Positions 8,635 to 17,700 of a stretch of 64,000 nucleotides of DNA are shown here, piece by piece (the first letter of the stretch is position 1; each line of letters starts with the position of its first letter). This DNA comes from Granulicella sibirica (GTDB taxonomy: Bacteria; Acidobacteriota; Terriglobia; Terriglobales; Acidobacteriaceae). The stretch is taken from the NCBI RefSeq assembly GCF_004115155.1, contig NZ_RDSM01000002.1, positions 992,001-1,056,000 of the forward strand, in the 5' to 3' direction. Below the pieces are notes generated by a model. That model was not told the origin of the DNA, made no database searches, and saw only the letters and a program-made list of their open reading frames with translations. A program made the position numbers and the translations under genes.

Positions 8635-10200
8635 ATGCCAATCAGCAGGCGCGACTTTCTGATGCGCGTAGGCCAGGCCGGTGGCTACACCGCTGCCTTC
8701 ACCACCATGCAGTCCCTCGGCCTGATCCCGATGAAGGCCGTCCTCGCCGAGCCGATCAACGCCTCGTCGACCGTCGGTAAGGGCACAAAGGTCGTCGTTC
8801 TCGGCGGCGGTATTGGCGGTCTTGTCTCCGCCTATGAGCTTCGCAAGCATGGCTACGACGTAACCCTCCTCGAAGCCCGCGAGCGCCCCGGCGGTCGTAA
8901 CTGGACCGGCCGCAACGGCACCAAAGTCGAATTCATCGACGGGACCACCCAGACCATCGCCTGGGAAGAGGGCAACTACCAGAACCTCGGTCCAGCCCGC
9001 CTGCCGAGCACTCACGTCACCATGCTCGGCTACGCCCGCGAACTCGGGGTGCCCCTCGAAGTCGAAATCAACACCACCCGTTCGTCCCTGCTCCAGAACG
9101 ACAAGGCCAACGGCGGTAAACCCGTTCCCCAGCGCAAAGCTATCAACGACACCCGCGGCCACGTCTCCGAGCTCCTCGCGAAATGTATCAAGCAGGGTGC
9201 GCTCGACTCCGCGCTTACTCCTGAAGACCGCACCCGCATGGCCGACTTCCTCGGCGTCTACGGCCCACTCGACAAGACCGGCGCTTATGTCGGTTCCGAA
9301 CGTGCCGGCATCAAGGTCTACCCAGGCGCAGGAAAGCAGGTCGAAGTCGACGAAGTCCCCCTCGACATGCACACCCTCCTCGACGCCGATTTCTGGAACG
9401 GCATCCTCTACGAGGAGGTCTCCGACTGGCAGGCCACCATGATGCAGCCCGTCGGCGGCATGGACCAGATCCCCTACGCCTTCGCGAAATCGCTCGGCCC
9501 CATCATCCACTACAACTCCCCTGTCACCGAGATCCGCAAGACCGCCACTGGCGTCCGCATCAGCTATACCCAGGGCGGCCACTCCAAGCAGATCGAAGCC
9601 CCCTTCTGCGTCAGCGCCCTGCCCTTCTCCATGCTCAAGAAGATCCCCAACGATCTGTCCGCGCCCTATAAGAACGCCATCGACAACTGCACCATGGGCG
9701 CGTCCTTTAAGATCCCGTGGGAAGCTCCGCGCTTCTGGGAAACGGACTACAACATCTACGGCGGCCTCTCCTTCGTCTCGCAGGGCCCGAGCCCAATCTG
9801 GTATCCAAGCTCCCGCCTCAACCATCCCACCGGTATCGTCGTCTCCGGTTACATGGATGAGGTACAGGTCCCCGGCTTCAGCGACTGGACCAACGAGCAG
9901 CGCTTCGCCGCCTCCCGCGCCTCTATCGAGAAGATCCACCCCGGTCACGGCAAAGACCTCAAGAACCCGATCTTTTGCGGCTGGAAGCACGTCAAGTGGA
10001 ACGAAGGCTCCTGGATAGCCGAGTACGGCGGCGGCGAAGCGGGCTACGACACCGTCATCGAGCCCGACGGCCCCATCTATCTCGCCGGCGATACCATCAG
10101 CCACCTCGTCGGCTGGCAGGAAGGCGCAGCCCTCTCTGCCCGGCGAGCCGTCAGTCTGATCAGCGACAAGGTAAAGGCGAGTCCCGCGGCAGGCGCGTAA
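8635..10200 (+). CDS. FAD-dependent amine oxidase with Tat signal
   Basis: A 521-residue flavin amine oxidase (monoamine oxidase/phytoene desaturase superfamily), which would oxidise an amine to the imine with FAD as acceptor. The N-terminus ISRRDFL is a twin-arginine signal, implying export of the folded flavoprotein. The dinucleotide-binding motif VVVLGGGIGGL (residues 53-63) with E80 in LLEARERPGGR is intact, as is the C-terminal FAD motif IYLAGDTISHLVGWQEGA. The substrate is unknown. It is followed 40 nt later by two secreted amidohydrolases in the same direction, so the three may be co-transcribed. Confidence 0.88.
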   Translation: MPISRRDFLMRVGQAGGYTAAFTTMQSLGLIPMKAVLAEPINASSTVGKGTKVVVLGGGIGGLVSAYELRKHGYDVTLLEARERPGGRNWTGRNGTKVEFIDGTTQTIAWEEGNYQNLGPARLPSTHVTMLGYARELGVPLEVEINTTRSSLLQNDKANGGKPVPQRKAINDTRGHVSELLAKCIKQGALDSALTPEDRTRMADFLGVYGPLDKTGAYVGSERAGIKVYPGAGKQVEVDEVPLDMHTLLDADFWNGILYEEVSDWQATMMQPVGGMDQIPYAFAKSLGPIIHYNSPVTEIRKTATGVRISYTQGGHSKQIEAPFCVSALPFSMLKKIPNDLSAPYKNAIDNCTMGASFKIPWEAPRFWETDYNIYGGLSFVSQGPSPIWYPSSRLNHPTGIVVSGYMDEVQVPGFSDWTNEQRFAASRASIEKIHPGHGKDLKNPIFCGWKHVKWNEGSWIAEYGGGEAGYDTVIEPDGPIYLAGDTISHLVGWQEGAALSARRAVSLISDKVKASPAAGA

Positions 10201-10240
10201 CTTACCGCAACCATCCCCGCAGAGCTATCGGGAGGCATTC

Positions 10241-11596
10241 TTGTATCACGCGACTCTCCGTAACAGACGCCGACAGGGCATTCTCGCATCCACACTCGCC
10301 CTGTCGGCCATCGGCCTTCACGCCCAGGCCCCGCCACCTGCCCCCACCGACTTCGTCATCAGGAACGCCACCGTGATGACAGCCACCCACGGCACCATAG
10401 ACCACGGCAGCGTATGGGTTCACGCCGGTAAGATCGCCGGAGTCGGCCCCACCGTTAACGCTCCATCGAGCGCAGTCGTCATCGACGCCTCCGGCAAGTA
10501 CCTCACCCCCGGCATCATCGACCCACACTCTCACTCAGCCCTAGGCAACGACATCAACGAGGCTACAAGCCCCGTTACGCCCTCGATGATGATGATCGAT
10601 GCCTTCGATAACTCCGACGGAGCGCTCTACCAGGCCCTCGCCGGAGGCGTCACCACCGAACTGCTCCTCCACGGCTCGGCGAACATGATCGGCGGCCAGG
10701 CCGTCGTCATCAAGAACAAGTTCGGTCTCTCCCGCGAGGCCATGCTCTTCCCCAATGCCCCGCGCTCCATCAAGTTCGCCAGCGGCGAAAATCCCAAGCG
10801 CGTCTACGGCGGCCGCGACCAACTCCCGTCCACCCGCATGGGCAACTTCGAGATCATGCGCCAGTCCTTCGAGGACGCCAAGAACTACATCGCCACCCAG
10901 GACGCCTACCAGGCCAAGGTCGTCAAGGGAGACAAGGACGCAGTAGCTCCCAAGCGCGATCTTAAGCTCGAAGCCCTCGCCGACATCCTCCGGGGCAAAC
11001 TCCTCGTCCAGATCCACTGCTACCGCGCCGACGAATTCCTCACCGAGGAAGCCATCGCCAGGCAGTACGGCTACAAGATCCGCGCCTTCCACCACGCCCT
11101 CGAGATGTACAAGGTAGGCGACCAGATCGCCCCTACCGGCACCGCCATCGCCACCTTCGCCGACTGGTGGGGCTACAAGGACGAAGCGTGGGACGCCATC
11201 CCATGGAACGCCACCATGAGCATGCGCGAAGGCGTCCGCGTCGCCCTCAAGAGCGACTCCAACGACTACATCCGCCGCCTCAACCAGGAGGCCGGCAAGA
11301 TGATTCACTACGGTGGAGCCACCGAGGACGAAGCCATCCGCATGGTCACCCTCAACCCCGCATGGATCATCGGCGTCGACGACAAGACAGGCTCCATCGA
11401 CACCGGCAAGGATGCCGACCTCGTCATCTGGAATGTCGACCCGCTCTCCACCTACGCCCGCGCTGAAAAGGTCTACATCGACGGCGACCTCTTCTTCGAC
11501 AGCAGCCTCCCCGGCTTCGGAACCACCCACTTCCACGGCGTCATGCACACCAGCGGCTTCTCCGGAAATGACGACGAGATTGGAGACGGCCAGTGA
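10241..11596 (+). CDS. Secreted amidohydrolase, complete metal site
   Basis: A 451-residue member of the imidazolonepropionase-like amidohydrolases (TIM-barrel metal hydrolases acting on cyclic amides or peptides). The start is a TTG at 10241 with GGAGG 5 nt before it. A signal peptide (LASTLALSAIGLHAQA) follows. The metal ligands expected for the family are visible: H96 and H98 in DPHSHS, H259 in QIHCYR, H284/H285 in AFHHALE and D339 in LKSDS. The C-terminal TLNPAW ... GSIDTGKDADLVIWNVDPL strand closing the small beta-domain is typical. It overlaps the next amidohydrolase by 4 nt, so the two are translationally coupled. The substrate is unknown. Confidence 0.88.
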   Translation: MYHATLRNRRRQGILASTLALSAIGLHAQAPPPAPTDFVIRNATVMTATHGTIDHGSVWVHAGKIAGVGPTVNAPSSAVVIDASGKYLTPGIIDPHSHSALGNDINEATSPVTPSMMMIDAFDNSDGALYQALAGGVTTELLLHGSANMIGGQAVVIKNKFGLSREAMLFPNAPRSIKFASGENPKRVYGGRDQLPSTRMGNFEIMRQSFEDAKNYIATQDAYQAKVVKGDKDAVAPKRDLKLEALADILRGKLLVQIHCYRADEFLTEEAIARQYGYKIRAFHHALEMYKVGDQIAPTGTAIATFADWWGYKDEAWDAIPWNATMSMREGVRVALKSDSNDYIRRLNQEAGKMIHYGGATEDEAIRMVTLNPAWIIGVDDKTGSIDTGKDADLVIWNVDPLSTYARAEKVYIDGDLFFDSSLPGFGTTHFHGVMHTSGFSGNDDEIGDGQ

Positions 11597-12948
11597 AAAA
11601 CTTCAAGAACACAGCGCTGGCGCTCGCCGCCATCACCCTCACGGGCATCGTCACCGCCCAAACCCCGAAATTCACCGGCCCCAACCTCACCACCACCGAT
11701 CCGCCAAAGATCATCGCCATCACCGGCGGCAAACTCCTGACCATCACCCACGGCACCATCGACAACGGCGTACTCATCCTCGAGAACGGCAGGATCACTG
11801 CCGTAGGCACCGCCGGGACCGCCATCCCCAAGGGTGCGCAAATCTTCGACGCCAAGGGTATGACTGTCTACCCTGGCCTCTTCGACGCCGAAACTCACCT
11901 CGGCCTCACCGAGGTCGAGTCCGACGAGAACAGTAACGACCTCGCCGAGACCAGCGACGAGATCATGCCTCAGATGCGTGTTGTAGACGCCTTCCACGCC
12001 GAAACCGTCCGCATTCCCGTCCAGCGTATCAACGGCGTCACAACTGCCATCGTCGCTCCCGCTTCCGAAGATACCATCGCCGGCCAGGACGCCCTCATCC
12101 AGCTCTACGGTCGCGACCGCAACGCCATGATCGTCACTCCCGACATTGCCCTCGCGATGAACTTCATCGGCGACGTCCGCCGCAAGGGCAGCGGCCGAGG
12201 CGCCTCCAAGTTCCCCTCCACCCGCATGGGGCTCGCCTCGCAGCTCCGCCAGACCTTCCTTGACGCGCAGAACTACATGGCCGAACAGGCCGCTGCCGCA
12301 AAGCCCGATCACAAGGGACCGCCACCTAAAGTCGACCTGAAGTTCGAGGCCTTAATCCCTTACTTGAAGGGCGAAAAGCCCGTCGTCCTCGCAGCCGACG
12401 AGAGCTACGAAGTCGAAGTCGCCATGAGCATCGCCCACGAATTCCATCTCAAGGTGATCCTCAACCACGTCACCCACGCCCAGGATCTCCTCGACACCAT
12501 CGCGTCCTACAAGGTCTCAGTCATCGTCGGCTCCATCTACTCGGCCCCACGCCCCAACGAGCGCTACGACGCCGTCTACTCCCTGCCCGCCGAACTCCAG
12601 AAGCGCGGTGTCAAGATCGCCTTCTCCAGCCTCTCGGACGGTCCAACGTCAGACAGCCGGAACCTCCCATACGCAGCCGGATACGCCGTCGCCTACGGCC
12701 TACCTTACGACGAAGCAATGAAGGCCCTCACCCTCAACCCCGCCGAGATGTTCGGCGTAGCCGACAAGCAGGGCTCACTCGACACCGGCAAGGTAGCCAA
12801 CGTCGTCATCGCCAACGGCGACCCGCTCGACGTCCGCACCTCCGTCCAGCAGGTCTTCATCGGCGGAGTTCCAATCCCGATGACCAGCCGCCAGACTCAA
12901 CTCCGAGACCAGTACCTGCCCCTCTCGAAGACACCAACTCCGAAGTAA
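11593..12948 (+). CDS. Secreted amidohydrolase paralogue with altered metal site
   Basis: A 451-residue protein starting at a GTG inside the stop of the previous gene (GTGA overlap), with a signal peptide ending near VTAQ. Overall layout and C-terminus (LNPAEMFGV ... GSLDTGKVANVVIANGDPL) follow the amidohydrolase family. However, the first metal-binding pair is E100-x-H102 (DAETHLG) instead of HxH, and the position matching H259 of its partner reads AADES without histidine. Histidines in NHVTHAQ and an Asp at 349 remain. It may be a non-catalytic partner or use a different metal arrangement. Tandem pairs of this kind suggest a heteromer, which is inference. Confidence 0.85.
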   Translation: MKNFKNTALALAAITLTGIVTAQTPKFTGPNLTTTDPPKIIAITGGKLLTITHGTIDNGVLILENGRITAVGTAGTAIPKGAQIFDAKGMTVYPGLFDAETHLGLTEVESDENSNDLAETSDEIMPQMRVVDAFHAETVRIPVQRINGVTTAIVAPASEDTIAGQDALIQLYGRDRNAMIVTPDIALAMNFIGDVRRKGSGRGASKFPSTRMGLASQLRQTFLDAQNYMAEQAAAAKPDHKGPPPKVDLKFEALIPYLKGEKPVVLAADESYEVEVAMSIAHEFHLKVILNHVTHAQDLLDTIASYKVSVIVGSIYSAPRPNERYDAVYSLPAELQKRGVKIAFSSLSDGPTSDSRNLPYAAGYAVAYGLPYDEAMKALTLNPAEMFGVADKQGSLDTGKVANVVIANGDPLDVRTSVQQVFIGGVPIPMTSRQTQLRDQYLPLSKTPTPK

Positions 12949-12964
12949 GAAGCACACCCAAACA

Positions 12965-12995
12965 AGAAGAGGCGCTCCCGAAGGAGCGCCTCTTT
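12965..12995. terminator. Bidirectional intrinsic terminator
   Basis: A perfect 12-bp stem built on GAGGCGCTCC / GGAGCGCCTC with a CGAA tetraloop, ending in CTCTTTACT on the plus strand and CTTCTTGTT on the minus strand. It separates the amidohydrolase operon from the convergent gene at 13015. Confidence 0.85.
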
Positions 12996-13014
12996 ACTAC
13001 GCGGCCGGTTAGCC

Positions 13015-14328
13015 TTACTTATGGTGCGCGGTGGTGTGGTGAACCGGCGCAGCAGCCTTTTTGGCCACGGGAGCGCCATCCGCCATCACGATCATGGCAG
13101 GCGTCTGAGTGTAAGAGTCATACGTGCCCGTCAGGTCAAGCTTCGCTCCAACCGTCGGAACCGTCTTGAGAGGCTCCTTCATGTTGAACGTGAAGTCCGC
13201 AACCTTACCTTGAACGGCATCATCTGAAACCGAAACCTTCAGGACACTGTCAGTAGCCTCAACGACAGTCGCCCCGGGAATCGTAACCGACTTGCCCTTG
13301 ATGGTCGCGAACACTTTGTCCGCATCCTCAGGCGTGCCGTTCGTCAGGATGAATTCCTTGTCGCTGAGCGCAAGCGTCGCAAGGTCCGGAGTGCTCGTCA
13401 CGGTCGAGTGCGCGATGTCGGAAGCCTTCGGAGCAGGAGTGATGGTGAAGTCTGCCGGAGGCATCAGGTTCGCCTTGGCAGCCGTGACCACCGCATCATA
13501 CCCATCGGCGTTCCCGTGGTACTTCTTGTAGCAATAGGTGGCCGTAGGCTGGAGCTGAGCCTTGAAGGCATCCGGAGCATAAGCCGCAGCACGAGTAGCG
13601 AAGAACGTGCACTTCACGTAATCCGGCGGAGTCGAAGAGTAGTAAGCCTGACCGAGAAAGAACGTGTCCTGAAGCAGCGGACCAGGTGTCTGCGTATCAG
13701 CCACCGGAACAGCCTGCAGCTCGGACGTAAACGCCGCGATCGCCGCCGCCGCATCCTTTTTGTTCAGAGCAGCCGTGCCAATCGCGCTGTAGAAGATCGG
13801 GGTAGCTTTACCCTTGATCGCCGTAAAGTCTGCGTCGCTCATGTCCTTCGGCTTGGTCGCCTCGGCATCGATACCTTTCTGCGCGTAGCTCGCAGCCTGA
13901 TCGAGCGCGGTCTGCTTCGCCGCAGGGTCAGTTAGCTGGTCAGCCTGCGAACGACGACCGTAAACCTCGAGCGTCAGCGCCCGCAGGTTAGTCGGATCGA
14001 TCTGCAGCAGGCGATCTGCGGCGTCGATCGTCTTCGCCACGTCGAACGTGCTGTACGCGATCATCAACTGCCCGAGCACATCGGCCTTTACCGCGCTCTG
14101 CGGATACTGCGTCAGGTACGCTTCGAGCGCTGCCGCCTTCGCCTTCGGGTCCGTCTGCGTGACCGCGTTGTTATAGGCGGCGTATTCCGCTGGCGAGAGT
14201 TGAACAGAACCGCCCTGTGCTCCTGCGGCCGGAGCCGCGGCAGCCTGCGCGTACGCTATGCGTGCTCCCGGTGCGACGCAGCCAACGGCGATTGCAGACA
14301 GGAGAGACGCAACCATTACCTTCTTCAT
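13015..14328 (-). CDS. Exported TPR-like repeat protein
   Basis: A 437-residue protein of unknown function. The start at 14328 (MKKVMVASLLSA) was chosen because GAGGAG precedes it by 7 nt and a signal peptide ending near AYAQA follows directly. After an Ala/Gly-rich segment come helical repeats of tetratricopeptide character, for example AYNNAVTQTDPKAKAAALEA and YAQKGIDAEA, to about residue 300. The last third contains a beta-rich segment (KGKSVTIPGATVVEATDS) and ends in a His/Ala-rich tail. It is probably a periplasmic or envelope scaffold. A good promoter lies 190 nt upstream. Confidence 0.8.
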   Translation of the reverse strand: MKKVMVASLLSAIAVGCVAPGARIAYAQAAAAPAAGAQGGSVQLSPAEYAAYNNAVTQTDPKAKAAALEAYLTQYPQSAVKADVLGQLMIAYSTFDVAKTIDAADRLLQIDPTNLRALTLEVYGRRSQADQLTDPAAKQTALDQAASYAQKGIDAEATKPKDMSDADFTAIKGKATPIFYSAIGTAALNKKDAAAAIAAFTSELQAVPVADTQTPGPLLQDTFFLGQAYYSSTPPDYVKCTFFATRAAAYAPDAFKAQLQPTATYCYKKYHGNADGYDAVVTAAKANLMPPADFTITPAPKASDIAHSTVTSTPDLATLALSDKEFILTNGTPEDADKVFATIKGKSVTIPGATVVEATDSVLKVSVSDDAVQGKVADFTFNMKEPLKTVPTVGAKLDLTGTYDSYTQTPAMIVMADGAPVAKKAAAPVHHTTAHHK

Positions 14329-14527
14329 GCAAAGCTCCTCAATACTTTGGTCATACGATGCTGCCGCCGGTGTCCCCGTCACTTGGTGCCGGGATCTTTC
14401 CCGCGGTCAGGAGTTTTGGTTGCAAAGGAGAACGACGTCAAGCCGCCCTCCGGTATCCCGCCGCATCCCGCCCGATGGCTGGCGCGGTACGAAAGAAAAT
14501 CCTCTCGTCCGGAGGCCGATGATGCGG

Positions 14528-14556
14528 ATTATAGAAAGCGCTTCCCCGACTTGCAA
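14528..14556 (-). promoter_or_regulatory. Candidate promoter for the TPR-like gene
   Basis: On the minus strand TTGCAA (14551-14556), a 17-bp spacer and a perfect TATAAT (14528-14533). Transcription from here would give a 5' leader of roughly 190 nt before the ATG at 14328. Confidence 0.5.
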
Positions 14557-14696
14557 GTAGAGCCTCACACACGAGTATGGCACGCCTCTGCTCTTCGTCC
14601 TGCACTTTCCTCGACGCATCGGCAAACAACGTCCGTAGCCAGTCGAAATCCCCGCAATTATGCCCTCTTATCCACATTCGGCCCGGTTACGCTCCG

Positions 14697-14725
14697 TTGA
14701 TTCCGCCCCACCCCAAGGCTACAGT
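14697..14725 (+). promoter_or_regulatory. Candidate promoter for smc
   Basis: TTGATT (14697-14702), a 17-bp spacer and TACAGT (14720-14725), placed about 70 nt before the smc ATG. A moderate match to the sigma70 consensus. Confidence 0.3.
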
Positions 14726-14795
14726 TAATTCATACCCAGGCCCGTCCGCCGCGCCGTCTTTCTGCCGCCGGGCGACGCCCCAGTCACGAGGCACG

Positions 14796-17700
14796 ATGCT
14801 CAAGCTCAAAAAGGTCCAGATACTTGGCTTCAAATCGTTCTGCGACCGCACGGAAGTCCAGCTCTCCGGCGAAGGCATCGCCGCCATCGTCGGCCCCAAT
14901 GGCTGCGGCAAGTCCAACATCTCCGACGCCATCACCTGGGTGCTCGGCGAGCAGTCCGCCAAGAGTCTCCGCGGCATCAAGATGGAAGACGTCATCTTCG
15001 CCGGCACTCGCGACCGCAAGCCCACCGGCATGGCCGAGGTCTCCCTCACCCTCGTCGATCCCGAAGTCTACGACAGCAACTCTCCCGAGCCTGACGACGA
15101 AACCCTTGAAGCCCCCACGCCCATCACCGGCGACTGGGACGAGAGCCAGCTCCGTCAGCAACACGCCGCCGAGACCGAAGAAGCCGTAGCCGAGGCCCAG
15201 CCCGGCACCCTCATCGAAGGCGAAGCCAAACCCGCCCCCGCCTCAGAAGCCGACCCAAACGCCGAAGCGTCCCTCACCGAGAATCCCAACAACGTAGTCC
15301 TCAAGATCCGTCGTCGCAAGTTCGGCCGCGCCCCCATCCGCGCTGGCGAGCTCACCATCACCCGCCGCCTCTTTCGCTCCGGCGACTCCGAATACCTTCT
15401 CAACGGAAAGATCTGCCGTCTCCGCGACATTCAAGACATCTTCATGGGCACCGGCCTCGGCGGCGAGTCCTACGCCATCATCGGCCAGGAGCGCATCGGC
15501 CAGCTCCTCAGCTCCAAGCCCGCCGACCGCCGCGGAATCATTGAGGAGGCCGCCGGCATCACCCGCTTCAAGACCAAGAAGCGCCTTGCCGAACTCCGAC
15601 TCGAATCCGCCCGTCAGAACCTCTCGCGCGTCAACGACATCTTCGAGGAAGTCACCAAGCAGATGGGCACCCTGAAGCGCCAGGCCGCCAAGGCCGAGCG
15701 CTATACTGCCATCCGCGACGAGCTCCGCACCCGCCTCCGCGTCGTCCTCGCCAGCCGCCTCTCCCAGCTTGACCACGAACTAGCCACCGCCACCACGGCC
15801 ATCAGCACCCTCGCCACCCAGATCGACGCCCAGGCCGCCGACCTCGAAACGATGGACGCGCAGCACACCGAAGGCGTCCGCTCCGGCTACGCCCTCGACC
15901 AGCAGATTCGCGAGACCAACACCGCCGCCAACCAGTCCGCCGTCGAGCTCGAGCGCAGCACCGCCCGCGCCGCCGCCAACACCGACCGCGTCGCCGAGCT
16001 CACCAGCCGCCTCGCCCAGGGCCAGGACGACCTCGCCGCCGCCCGCGCCCAACTCGCCACGCTCGCCGGAGACCTCGAGCAGCACCGCGCCTTCGCCGAA
16101 ACAGCAAGCGCAGAATCAGGCGAATCGCGCGCCGAAGCCCAGCGCCAGCAGCAGCTCGCCCAGGAAGGCGTCCGCGCCCTCGCCTCCGCCGAGCAGCAGG
16201 CCGAGCAGAACCGCCGTGCCATCATGCAGCTCGTCCAGCGTATCTCCCAGACGCGCAACGAAGAGACCCAGGCCGCCGCCGCCCTCGCCGGTCTCGAGCG
16301 CGAGTCCGAGCGCCTCCTCACCGAGTCCGACCACGCCCGCCAGGAACTAGCCACCCTCGGCCTCCAGCGGGGCCAGGTCAAGCTCAGCTTCGAAGACGTC
16401 ACCGACCGCCTCAAGCGCCTCGAGTCCGAGATCTCCAGCTACCGTGCCCAGCTCGACCAGGCCCGTCAGCAGGAGGGCCAGAGCAAGCGCAAGGGCGACC
16501 AGCTTCGCGGAGAACAGGCTACCCTCAACGGTCGCCGCAACGCCCTAGAGTCCCTCATCCGCGAGCACTCCTACTCGACCGACACCGTCCGCAACATCTT
16601 CCGTGCCCACACCAACCGCGCGAAGCAGAACCCCGGAGCCCCGTCGGCCGCCCCCGTCGGCACCCTCGCCGACTTCCTCGAGGTCGACGGCAAGTACGAA
16701 AAGATCGTCGACGAGTTCCTCCGCGACGAGTTGAACTACATCGTCGTCCGCAACTGGGAGGATGCCGACACCAGCGTCCAGCTCCTGCAAAAAGAAGTAG
16801 CCGGCCGCGCCACCTTCCTCATCACCACGAACGAGGGTGCCCCACCTTCGACGCCAGCTTCATCGTCGTCTAAGGTGGGTTCCCCGAATGTTCCCGAAGC
16901 CGAGGGCCTCATCCCTCTCCGCGACTGCATCCGCATCAACCCGCCCGCGGACGCTCCCAACTTCGCCGCAAACATAGAATCCATCCTCCCCAAGCTCTCG
17001 AACGGCTACATCACCCCCGACACCGAAACCGCCCGCACCCTCGCCGTCCAATATCCGGACGCCTACTTCCTCTCCCCATCGGGAGAATCCTTCCAGCACC
17101 TCACCGTCACAGGCGGACGCCCCTCAGCGCAAGGCCCGCTCGCCCTCAAGCGCGAACTCTCCGAAGTCCAGTCCAAGGTAGACGCCGCGCAGAAGGCCCT
17201 CGCCGGGACCGACAAACAGACCACCGATCTCCAGCACCAGATCGCCGATCTCAACACCGAGATCGAAAATCGCAACCACGACCGCCGCGACGCCGAGCGC
17301 GAATCCGCCAACTCCGGAGCAGCCCTCCGCCAGATGGAATCCGAGGTCGCCCGCCTCGAACGCCGCCTCCAGGATTGGTCGATCACCACGGAACGCAACA
17401 AGGATGCCCGCAATCAAAAGTCGGACCTCATCGCCCGCCGCCAGCAGGATGCTGAAGCCCTCGAAGTCGAGCGGACCGCCCTCGAAGTCAAGCTAGGCGA
17501 CGTCCAGTCCCAGCTTGAAGAGCTCCGCAGCGAGCGCGAGCACCTCCAGCAGTCCGCCGCTGCCGCCTCAGCTGCCCTCGCCGCCCTCGAAGAGCGCCGC
17601 CGGAACGCCGCCGCCAACCTCGAGCAGACCACCCGCCTCTACAACGGCCAACAGCAGCGCATCCAGCAACTCGACCAGCAGCTCACCGCCGCCGCGTCCG

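Larger units (their letters stand above)
14329..14795. other. Divergent intergenic region upstream of smc
   Basis: 467 nt without a supported gene. It holds the minus-strand promoter at 14528-14556 and the weaker plus-strand candidate at 14697-14725. The open frame upstream of smc is an in-frame extension without similarity to SMC proteins. Confidence 0.5.

Noticed and set aside
8500..10104. 534-codon open frame on the minus strand
   Set aside because: It lies opposite the amine oxidase gene, is rich in Gly/Val/Asp typical of antisense to GC3-biased genes, and has no recognisable motif. The same applies to long antisense frames at 4800-5834, 10541-11548 and 43871-45079.
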